A DNA stretch of 25,589 nucleotides, taken from assembly GCA_007135845.1 (NCBI GenBank), contig SLIC01000022.1, positions 1 through 25,589 on the forward strand, in the 5' to 3' direction. Within the stretch, counting starts at the first letter, position 1. The number at the start of each line of letters is the position of its first letter. The translations under genes were made by a program, and so were the position numbers. Origin of the DNA: Candidatus Brevefilum sp. (GTDB taxonomy: Bacteria > Chloroflexota > Anaerolineae > Anaerolineales > Anaerolineaceae). Below are positions 7,717-14,590 of this stretch, one piece after another. Under the pieces are notes generated by a model. It did no database searches. It was not told where the DNA came from and saw only the letters and a list, made by a program, of their open reading frames with translations.

Positions 7717-8661
7717 ATGACTAATCAAACCACACAATCAAAATCAACGCCGGCTCACTTAACTGAAAAAACATTTCTCCAGCCCGCCATCCAGGCCTGG
7801 AAATTTTATTTAAATGACCAGGGACGTTCGCCTAACACCATTAAAGCTTTTGTTGCGGATCTTAATTTACTGGATACTTTCCTCCCTCCGGATAAGACCA
7901 TTGGCGAAATTACATTGAATGACCTGGACAAGTTCACATCCTGGCTTGAAAACGATCGCGGCGTGCCCTGCAGCCCAAAAAGTCTCTCTCGCCGCATTAC
8001 TTCCATCAAAAGTTTTTTCCGTTGGCTGCAAAGAGGCGGCGTCTTGATGGTTGATCCAGCAGAAAAGCTTCCCCAGCGCACCGTCACCAGCCCGCTGCCA
8101 ACAGTGCTCACCCATCCTGAAATCAAAACAGCATTGAAAACAGCTGAATCATTTCGGCACACCGATCAACCGGATGCCCGCCCCTATACCCTTCTCAAAC
8201 TCCTTTTGGAAACTGCCATTAAGAAAGGTGAATGCCGCAATATCAACCTCAATCATCTCGATGTTGAAGATCCCCAAAATGCGCACGTTTTCATTCGCTA
8301 TACCAACCCACGCTACCGTTACAAGGAACGCAAGCTGCCCTTATCCGCAGATTGGGTAGCGTCCTTCAATGAATATGCGGCTCAATACGAACCGCAAGAA
8401 CGGCTCTTTCCATGGACAGCTCGCCGCCTGGAGTATATTCTCGAGGATATCACGACTGCTGCTGGTTTCGAGAAACGGATTTCATTTGATATGTGCCGCT
8501 GGACCAGTGTGCTCACGGATCTGATCGAGGGCGTTGAACCCGAAAAAATACGTCAAAAACTTGGTGTGTCGAAGATTCAGTTCCGCGAAATTAAGCAAAA
8601 ATTACGCAGACTGGCAGTTCAGCAAGGCTATGATTTGGGAGAAGATCCGGAAGATTCCTAG
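7717..8661 (+). CDS. Tyrosine-recombinase-fold protein with degenerate active site
   Basis: The 314-residue protein has the XerC/XerD layout: an N-terminal SAM-like DNA-binding domain (about 21-115, with SPNTIKAFVADLNLLDTF and the SLSRRITSIKSFFRWL helix) and a C-terminal catalytic-type domain (about 130-300). By alignment to the family pattern, the first catalytic Arg is Lys169 (TAIKKGE), the HxxR His is Asp258 (D-M-C-R261), the later His/Trp is Val284 (LGVSK) and the nucleophilic Tyr position falls on Lys293. Only the beta-hairpin Lys203 (YKERKLPL) and Arg261 remain. There is no frameshift or stop, so this looks like a maintained inactive recombinase serving as a DNA-binding protein. No attachment-site repeats or phage genes are adjacent. 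The ATG at 7717 follows a -10 box by 11 nt. Confidence 0.75.
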   Translation: MTNQTTQSKSTPAHLTEKTFLQPAIQAWKFYLNDQGRSPNTIKAFVADLNLLDTFLPPDKTIGEITLNDLDKFTSWLENDRGVPCSPKSLSRRITSIKSFFRWLQRGGVLMVDPAEKLPQRTVTSPLPTVLTHPEIKTALKTAESFRHTDQPDARPYTLLKLLLETAIKKGECRNINLNHLDVEDPQNAHVFIRYTNPRYRYKERKLPLSADWVASFNEYAAQYEPQERLFPWTARRLEYILEDITTAAGFEKRISFDMCRWTSVLTDLIEGVEPEKIRQKLGVSKIQFREIKQKLRRLAVQQGYDLGEDPEDS

Positions 8662-8720
8662 CCAGGTGGTCACAACAACTTCATTGCTAAAACATCATAA
8701 TGCTGATAATAAAGGCGAAG

Positions 8721-10160
8721 TTAATCGTTGGTTTTCACCAGCTTGAGCTTCAATACTCGTTGGGTAGCATCCGTAATCTTGAAATCCTCTGATGGGCGTA
8801 AGCCAACAACCCAGGCAATTTTTTCCCCGGAGATGACCAGTGGCCACATTGCACGTAAATGCTCTGGCACCTTGCGATTGACAAAATAATCCTGCAGACC
8901 CTTCGTATGCCCATTCATACCAAGGGGTGTGAAGCGTTCTCCCTCATGTCTTCCACGTACTACCAGCGGTAAATCCAGTAAATCATAATCCAGCCAGGCT
9001 TCACCCGGTGTAAGCTGCTTGACCTCATTTAACATCCTGTCATCGTAATCCTCCAACAGGCTGGCTTGTAGCACCCAACCGTTCCTGAGGGTAACAGACG
9101 TTTCAGGTTCAAGAAATGCCGTAAACTGCGCATTAGGCAGCAGCGGCTGGCCAAAATCCGGCAGCTCGCTATCCCAGGTTTTGATCACAATAATGTCATC
9201 AATCACTGCCAGGTTTAACCTGGCAACCAGGTCAATTTCTCCTTGGGGATCTGCGTCCGTTAAAAAGGATAATCCCCGGGTAATTGGATCAAAACCAATA
9301 TCACGCAAATCTGGACGAAGCTGGGCAATCGCTTGCCTCAGAACCCGTCGTTTGAGCGCTGTGGAAAGGTCGATGAATGTCGTCAGATTCAATAAGATTC
9401 TGTCTTCAGAAGCACTAACCAGGCATTGACCGTAAGCCTCCTGGGTCAGATCATCCAAAAAGCTTTCTTCCTCCTGGAGGACTTCTGCCATCCGCCAGAT
9501 CACGGTCTTTATACTCGGGTTATAGGTTTCTAGAACTGGAATTAATTCATGGCGGATACGGTTTCGGTAATAGGTGGTATCAAGATTGCTCATATCAAAG
9601 CAGGGAATCACGCCAACTTCTGCAATATATTCCTCAATTTCCTTGCGCCAGAAATTTAAAAGAGGCCTTATAAGCGGGATCCTAATGTCCCATTGCGTCA
9701 AGATGCGCCGATACGGCATTCCTGTCAGCCCTGGCAAAGCCGCACCCCGCATAAAATGCATCAGAATCGTCTCCACCTGATCATCCGCATGATGGGCAAC
9801 AGCCACAGCCTGGCATTGTTGGGCACGAGCCTGTTTGAACAAAAACTGGTAACGTACTTCCCTGGCAGTTTCTTCAATCGATTGCCCCTGTGTTTCAGCA
9901 ATTTGTTCAACATCAATTCGCTGGCTGATAAACGGCAGCTGTTGGGACTCAGCCAGCTGGCGGACATACCTGGCTTCTTTTTGGGATTCGGGGCGCAGTC
10001 CATGATCAACATGGGCTACAACCAGGTTGTAACCTAACGCTTTAAGGCCATACATTAATGCCAGGCTGTCCATCCCGCCTGAAACACCTAATAATGTCGG
10101 TTTTTCCAGGTGAATAGCACATTTTTCAATGACAGCCTGACTCAAACGCTCTAGAAACAT
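8721..10160 (-). CDS. tilS: tRNA(Ile)-lysidine synthase
   Basis: TilS converts C34 of the AUA-reading tRNA(Ile) anticodon to lysidine using ATP and lysine. The N-terminal PP-loop is present (GVSGGMDSLAL, signature at about 27-32), followed by HVDHGLRPES and AHHADDQVETILMHFMRGA, both characteristic of TilS. The C-terminal TilS domain ends with RGRHEGERFTPLGMNG and VVGLRPSEDFKIT. The length of 479 residues is usual for the long form. The frame extends 22 codons upstream, but I place the start at the ATG at 10160: it gives a normal N-terminus (MFLERLSQ) and a TATAAT box lies exactly where it would start RNA on that ATG. The gene is divergent from coaE and converges on the recombinase-like gene. 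Confidence 0.95.
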   Translation of the reverse strand: MFLERLSQAVIEKCAIHLEKPTLLGVSGGMDSLALMYGLKALGYNLVVAHVDHGLRPESQKEARYVRQLAESQQLPFISQRIDVEQIAETQGQSIEETAREVRYQFLFKQARAQQCQAVAVAHHADDQVETILMHFMRGAALPGLTGMPYRRILTQWDIRIPLIRPLLNFWRKEIEEYIAEVGVIPCFDMSNLDTTYYRNRIRHELIPVLETYNPSIKTVIWRMAEVLQEEESFLDDLTQEAYGQCLVSASEDRILLNLTTFIDLSTALKRRVLRQAIAQLRPDLRDIGFDPITRGLSFLTDADPQGEIDLVARLNLAVIDDIIVIKTWDSELPDFGQPLLPNAQFTAFLEPETSVTLRNGWVLQASLLEDYDDRMLNEVKQLTPGEAWLDYDLLDLPLVVRGRHEGERFTPLGMNGHTKGLQDYFVNRKVPEHLRAMWPLVISGEKIAWVVGLRPSEDFKITDATQRVLKLKLVKTND

Positions 10161-10166
10161 AACCAC

Positions 10167-10172
10167 ATTATA
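10167..10172 (-). promoter_or_regulatory. Extended -10 box giving a leaderless tilS mRNA
   Basis: TATAAT at 10172-10167 on the minus strand is preceded by TGC, an extended -10. Counting from its last base as -7 puts +1 at 10160, the A of the tilS ATG. A longer tilS reading frame would begin upstream of this transcript start. Confidence 0.55.
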
Positions 10173-10206
10173 GCACCCAACCCTAATGAAGCCTCCTGAT
10201 TTGGGG

Positions 10207-10212
10207 TATACT
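10207..10212 (+). promoter_or_regulatory. Possible -10 box for coaE-cdaA-cdaR
   Basis: TATACT at 10207-10212 predicts a start near 10219, downstream of the first in-frame ATG (10215) but upstream of the ATGs at 10239 and 10254. No clear -35 is visible. It lies about 35 nt from the divergent tilS -10 box, so the two promoters overlap. Confidence 0.35.
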
Positions 10213-10253
10213 ACATGCTTGTACACTGCACAAGATCCATGAAGTGCGAGGCA

Positions 10254-11345
10254 ATGATTGATAGACCATTAGTAATTGGAATCACCGGCAATATTGCCAC
10301 AGGAAAGAGCGTCATCCAACGGATGCTGGCCAATATCGGTGCCTTAGGAATCGATGCAGATGTCATCGCTCACCGGATGCTCTACCGGGGAGGTCCCGCA
10401 TATCAACCTGTTATTGATGCATTCGGCCCACAAATCCTCACCCAAAACCAGGAAATTTCCAACCACAAACTCGGAGAGATCGTCTTCAACGATCCCAAAA
10501 GTTTACAGCTGCTCGAAGAACTGGTTCATCCCCTTGTTATTGATTCCATTCATCGACGGGTGAAAGCAACGCAATGCCCTATCGTAGCAATCGAAGCCAT
10601 CAAACTTATTGAGTCAGGTCTTGCCGATGATTGCGACCAGGTTTGGGTCAGCCATGCCTCTTTCGACACACAACTTCAGCGCCTGATTGACTTGAGGGGA
10701 ATGTCTGAGCAGCAAGCCAGGGCAAGGATCAACCATCAACCACCGCAGGCTGAAAAACTCACCATAGCGGATGTCATCATCAACACAGAGGGATCCTTTC
10801 AAGATACATGGGAAAGGACACAACAAGCAGTTAATGATACAATTCAATTAATGAAAATGGACAGTTTTCAGCACATTAATAATTCAAACTATGGGCATCT
10901 CATTACTGTAAACAACTATTCCGTGACACAGTTGGAACAAGATTGGCAAGTGCTTTCAAACAGATTAATTTCAAGCCTCTTTGAATATCTTGGAAGCAAA
11001 AGGGTCTTTCCAATCGTAAAACACGACAAAATCTTGGGATTTGTGATCTGGGATGGCTGGAATTTTACTGCGACACTTGAAAAGGTCTTCCCCTCGAACC
11101 TTTTAGAAGATATGTCAACGATAATCAATGCCTTCGAAAAACAAAGTCGGATAGCGCAGTCTGAAATTTTATTATTATCTAAGGATTTATTGAACGGTAT
11201 CCATTCAACCTTAATTTCTCTAGGTTTTTCACAAAACCAGCCGGATGACTTATCTTTCCCGGCTTGGAAAACAGCCGCTCTGAAGGCAGCGGCAAATAAC
11301 AACACCAATATTTGGTTGAAGATCATCATGCAGCCCATCATGTAA
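10254..11345 (+). CDS. coaE: Dephospho-CoA kinase with extra C-terminal domain
   Basis: CoaE phosphorylates the 3'-hydroxyl of dephospho-CoA, the last step of CoA synthesis. The P-loop GITGNIATGKS lies at residues 9-19, followed by the CoaE landmarks GIDADVIAH, LGEIVFNDP, LEELVHP, and a lid region ending RINHQPPQAEK and ADVIINTEGS. Normal CoaE ends near residue 200. This protein goes on for about 160 residues with no frameshift, containing FPIVKHDKILGFVIWDG and a closing hydrophobic strand. That layout (strand, Gly-Trp turn, helices) hints at a GNAT-like fold, but I cannot confirm it. The ATG at 10254 gives the typical CoaE N-terminus and is preceded by GAGG; in-frame ATGs at 10239 and 10215 are alternatives, the latter outside the predicted transcript. 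cdaA follows after 55 bp. Confidence 0.9.
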   Translation: MIDRPLVIGITGNIATGKSVIQRMLANIGALGIDADVIAHRMLYRGGPAYQPVIDAFGPQILTQNQEISNHKLGEIVFNDPKSLQLLEELVHPLVIDSIHRRVKATQCPIVAIEAIKLIESGLADDCDQVWVSHASFDTQLQRLIDLRGMSEQQARARINHQPPQAEKLTIADVIINTEGSFQDTWERTQQAVNDTIQLMKMDSFQHINNSNYGHLITVNNYSVTQLEQDWQVLSNRLISSLFEYLGSKRVFPIVKHDKILGFVIWDGWNFTATLEKVFPSNLLEDMSTIINAFEKQSRIAQSEILLLSKDLLNGIHSTLISLGFSQNQPDDLSFPAWKTAALKAAANNNTNIWLKIIMQPIM

Positions 11346-11400
11346 CATGTTTCGAGGTGAGATATTAGGTAACCCAATTAATGAATAGAGCACGATTCAT

Positions 11401-12297
11401 ATGACACAACTTATCAACGAAATTACTTTTTTTACCCAACGTTTTGGATGGACCGATCTTCTGGACATCATTTTAGTAGCATTGGTTTTTTTCACCCTTT
11501 TAATGCTGCTGCGCGACACCGAAGCCTTGGTTCTCTTGCGCGGTGTCTTTTTCATCATTATTCTCTTGGTCGTTTTTACCAGCTTAATTGAACTGCCGGC
11601 TTTTTCCTGGTTGTTCAGCACAGTCCTGCCAGCGTTAGTGTTTGCCATTCCGGTTATTTTTGCACCTGAGATTCGGCGTGCTCTGGAACGTGTCGGCCGT
11701 GCAGGTAATATGTCCTTTTTAGCCCGCACTCGCGATATTTCCGAAAAAGAATTCCTTGAAACGCTTAACACAATCGTAAAAGCCAGCGGACGTCTTTCAG
11801 AGCGTCATCACGGTGCCTTGATCATCATTCAACGGGCTCAAGGATTGAGTGAGTATATTCAAACCGGTGTGCCAATGAATGCTAAAGTTACACCTGAATT
11901 GCTTTTGCAAATATTTTATCCCAACACACCCTTACACGATGGTGCTGTCATCATCGTTAACAACACCATCGTCGCTGCATCTTGTGTGATGCCCCTTTCA
12001 GCTAGCGGTGTGTTAAATCGATCACCTGAACGAACCTTAGGTTTACGACATCGTGCTGCACTGGGTATCTCGGAAGTTAGTGATGCCATTGCAGTGGTTG
12101 TCTCCGAGGAAACCGGCAGCATATCCATTGCACAAAATGGAAAAATGATCCGCAGGTTAAACATGGAACGCTTACAAAATACGCTTTACGCTTTATTCCA
12201 ACCAACAGAGTTCATCGGCGGTAAAGGTTTATTGGGACGGTTGAAATCCTTTTTTACTTCTAAAGACAATCCAGACAGAGAAAAGGGTGAAGTATGA
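11401..12297 (+). CDS. cdaA: Diadenylate cyclase (c-di-AMP synthase), CdaA type
   Basis: CdaA condenses two ATP into cyclic di-AMP, a messenger controlling potassium, osmotic and cell-wall balance. The 298-residue protein has three N-terminal hydrophobic segments (about 20-36, 42-60, 66-87), then the DAC domain (about 100-265). The two catalytic motifs are intact: DGA at 180-182 in PLHDGAVII and RHR at 216-218 in GLRHRAALGISE. The ATG at 11401 has little Shine-Dalgarno character. The stop codon overlaps the start of the YbbR-domain gene by 4 nt (ATGA), the standard cdaA-cdaR coupling. The nearby coaE and, upstream, the cell-wall genes fit the usual genomic setting. Confidence 0.95.
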   Translation: MTQLINEITFFTQRFGWTDLLDIILVALVFFTLLMLLRDTEALVLLRGVFFIIILLVVFTSLIELPAFSWLFSTVLPALVFAIPVIFAPEIRRALERVGRAGNMSFLARTRDISEKEFLETLNTIVKASGRLSERHHGALIIIQRAQGLSEYIQTGVPMNAKVTPELLLQIFYPNTPLHDGAVIIVNNTIVAASCVMPLSASGVLNRSPERTLGLRHRAALGISEVSDAIAVVVSEETGSISIAQNGKMIRRLNMERLQNTLYALFQPTEFIGGKGLLGRLKSFFTSKDNPDREKGEV

Positions 12298-13523
12298 AAC
12301 ATATCCGGAATCTCATCCATAGCCTCCCCACACTTTTTTCTGCAATTCTTTTTGCCGTAATTGTGTGGGTCTTCGCAGTAACCCAAGCCGACCCAATTGA
12401 AACACGTACATACCCCAGGCCAGTCCAGATGGAAATCATCGGCTTGGGACAAAACTTGATGATAACCAACGACATAACACAGCAAATCAACCTGGTAATC
12501 AGGGCACCCTCATCGATCCATACCCAACTTGTCAATGACATTAACCTGATCGATGTTACCCTAGATTTAACCGGCTTGGAACCAGGCGTTCACACCCTGA
12601 CCCCTCAGGTCAACCTGGGCATTAGCCCTGCTGAAATCGTGCGCACCAGTCCAACCTCAGTTTTTGTCAGAATGGATGCAGTTATCACAGAAGTGTTTCC
12701 TATCAAGTTGCGCGTGATCGGGAATCCTGCCATTGGCTATGAAGTTCAACCACCCGAGTTAAGCAATGAAAACGTGCTCATTTCTGGTCCACAAGAACTG
12801 ATTGATTCAATTGAACAGGTCGTCGCAGAAATAAACATTACTGATGTCTCCGAAGATGTCCAGCGCACGATTGAGCTTGTTCCTTACGACGCAGAAGAGC
12901 AGCCTGTTACAGGCATCAGCCTTAACCCATCCGCCACAACAATCACCATTCCCGTTACACAACGCGGTGGTTTCAGAACTGTAGTTGTAAAAATTGTTAC
13001 CAGCGGTCAGATTGCACCCGGGTATCGTCTAACCAATATTTTTGCTATGCCGCCAACCGTCACGATTTTTTCTGCTGATCCGAGTTTGGTGGATACCATC
13101 CCTGGCTTTGTCGAAACGACTCCTATCAACCTGAATATGGCCAGTGAGGATATTGAGATCAGGGTAGCGCTAAACCTGCCCGAAGGAATTAATGTGGTTG
13201 GCAGCCAAAATGTCACTGTTCAGATTGGGATCGATCCAATCCAAAGCAGTGTCAGCTTTAATAATTTGCCGATACAGATCGAAGGATTAGGTGAAGATTT
13301 AGAGGTAGAAATATCACCTGAAAACGTAGATGTTTTCTTATCTGGTCCATTGCCGCTGCTTGATCAGCTGGACCAAGCTAACATTATCGTAATCATCGAC
13401 TTAACAGACCGAGGTCCAGGAACTTACCAGCTCGCGCCGGAGGTCTTATTCGATAATAATCAAATAAATGTCGATGTAATCTTGCCGAGTGCAATCGAAG
13501 TGACCATCACAGAGATCGATTAA
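12294..13523 (+). CDS. cdaR: YbbR-domain protein, regulator of CdaA
   Basis: CdaR is a membrane-anchored extracytoplasmic protein that binds CdaA and modulates c-di-AMP synthesis. The 409-residue product has one N-terminal TM segment (about 11-29, ending in VFAVTQADP, a typical YbbR entry) and four tandem YbbR repeats at about 40-127, 132-222, 227-313 and 318-406. Repeat hallmarks include NENVLISGP (158-166) and PENVDVFLSGP (342-352), each followed by a helix naming the break points. The start overlaps the cdaA stop by 4 nt, indicating coupled translation. It ends 37 bp from a convergent gene. Confidence 0.92.
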   Translation: MKHIRNLIHSLPTLFSAILFAVIVWVFAVTQADPIETRTYPRPVQMEIIGLGQNLMITNDITQQINLVIRAPSSIHTQLVNDINLIDVTLDLTGLEPGVHTLTPQVNLGISPAEIVRTSPTSVFVRMDAVITEVFPIKLRVIGNPAIGYEVQPPELSNENVLISGPQELIDSIEQVVAEINITDVSEDVQRTIELVPYDAEEQPVTGISLNPSATTITIPVTQRGGFRTVVVKIVTSGQIAPGYRLTNIFAMPPTVTIFSADPSLVDTIPGFVETTPINLNMASEDIEIRVALNLPEGINVVGSQNVTVQIGIDPIQSSVSFNNLPIQIEGLGEDLEVEISPENVDVFLSGPLPLLDQLDQANIIVIIDLTDRGPGTYQLAPEVLFDNNQINVDVILPSAIEVTITEID

Positions 13524-13525
13524 AT

Positions 13526-13553
13526 TTCGGGGCTAAATCCCAGCCAGGCCGAA
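13526..13553. terminator. Imperfect hairpin between convergent genes
   Basis: TTCGG-GGCT (13526-13534) can pair with AGCC (13542-13545) and CCGAA (13549-13553) with a 3-nt bulge, within the 37 bp between cdaR and the convergent moeB-like gene. There is no U-tract on either side, so a bidirectional terminator is only a possibility. Confidence 0.25.
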
Positions 13554-13560
13554 CCAACGC

Positions 13561-14319
13561 TCACTGTCCACAAACAGGGCAGTTCGGGTTCTTATGAATA
13601 GTCACATGGTCAAAAGATGCATTCAATGCATTATAAATTAGCAATTTTCCGATTAAGGGTTTCCCCATACCCACAATAATTTTTAACACCTCTGCGGTTT
13701 GCAGCGAGGCGATCAAGGCTGGCAATGTGTTTAACACTGCCAGCTGCTCAGCCTGTTTATCGTTTTCTTGTAGAGGTGCATGCGGGAAAAGACATGCCAT
13801 ACAAGGTCCCCTAACACTATCAAACACACTTACCTGTCCATCAAATAAATTTACAGCCCCAAAGATATAAGGTTTTCTTAGATCAACACAAACCTGGTTG
13901 ATAATCTGGCGTGAGACCAGATTGTCTGTACCGTCAACAACCAGGTCAAAATCCTTCACGATTGATTTTCCATTATTGAGATTGAACCGTTGAGAGAACA
14001 GATCAAAATTAACCTCAGGATTGTGTGCCTTGAGCCTCTTTGCGGCGACGGCAAGTTTCGAGCTGCCAACATCATCTGTTGTGTACAGAATCTGCCGCTG
14101 CAAATTATCAAGGCTAACCGTATCGTCCTCTATTAAACCAATCCTTCCGATCCCAGCCCCTGTCAGATAGAGGGCTGAGACTGAACCCAAACCACCCAAT
14201 CCAACAATTAACACAGATGCTTGCTTTATCCGAGACTGCCCTTCATGTCCCATGTGTGGTAATGCCAAATGGCGAGTATAACGTGCCAGCTCTGATGTTG
14301 AGAGATCTGATTCATTCAT
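13561..14319 (-). CDS. moeB: MoeB/ThiF-type (E1-like) adenylyltransferase
   Basis: This enzyme family adenylates the C-terminal Gly-Gly of a MoaD- or ThiS-like carrier with ATP. Present are the nucleotide loop (VLIVGLGGLG), the NLQRQ and DGTDN segments, and both zinc Cys pairs: GPCMAC and a terminal CPVCG. The region that in typical MoeB/ThiF contains a Cys (C-A-E-A-G-V) reads KQAEQLAVL here and lacks it. The 252-residue form starts at the ATG at 14319, one base after the carrier gene's stop; an in-frame ATG at 14331 overlapping the carrier is an alternative. Coupling to a MoaD-like gene and an AOR gene suggests it serves the molybdo/tungstopterin cofactor. It is the last gene of the operon. 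Whether it is a general MoeB or dedicated to the AOR cannot be told. Confidence 0.85.
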   Translation of the reverse strand: MNESDLSTSELARYTRHLALPHMGHEGQSRIKQASVLIVGLGGLGSVSALYLTGAGIGRIGLIEDDTVSLDNLQRQILYTTDDVGSSKLAVAAKRLKAHNPEVNFDLFSQRFNLNNGKSIVKDFDLVVDGTDNLVSRQIINQVCVDLRKPYIFGAVNLFDGQVSVFDSVRGPCMACLFPHAPLQENDKQAEQLAVLNTLPALIASLQTAEVLKIIVGMGKPLIGKLLIYNALNASFDHVTIHKNPNCPVCGQ

Positions 14320-14320
14320 G

Positions 14321-14551
14321 TCAACCGCCATCCACACCAGGAAACACCTTAACTTCATCCTGGTTTCTGACGATGGCCTGGTTCAAATCAATGATTTGTC
14401 CATTGAGTATGACCAATTGCACATCGCCAATAGGAATCCCTAAATCGTCCAGCAGTTTGATCAACGCCATTGGCTCAGAAATATCCTGTACCACCTCAGG
14501 CTCTTGACCTGGGGCATAAAAAGTTAGGTAGCCGCCAGCATAAAGTTTCAT
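14321..14551 (-). CDS. MoaD/ThiS-like sulfur carrier protein
   Basis: This 76-residue protein has the ubiquitin-like sulfur-carrier pattern and ends in VFPGVDGG, the exposed Gly-Gly that is adenylated and thiocarboxylated. Hydrophobic spacing (MKLYAGGYLTFY... VQLVILNGQIID... EVKVFPG) fits the beta-grasp fold. It starts 39 nt after the AOR stop, and its stop is one base from the start of the MoeB-like gene, so carrier and E1 enzyme are translated together. Small MoaD/ThiS-like genes accompany many AOR genes and are thought to supply dithiolene sulfur to the pterin cofactor. A ThiS role is less likely because no thiamine genes are near. Confidence 0.85.
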   Translation of the reverse strand: MKLYAGGYLTFYAPGQEPEVVQDISEPMALIKLLDDLGIPIGDVQLVILNGQIIDLNQAIVRNQDEVKVFPGVDGG

Positions 14552-14590
14552 GATATGTGTATATTTTCTTTTAATAGATGCTTTACAAAT

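Noticed and set aside
7717..8661. Recombinase-like gene as sign of a prophage or integrative element
   Set aside because: No flanking direct repeats, tRNA target, excisionase or phage genes are visible, and the active site is lost.
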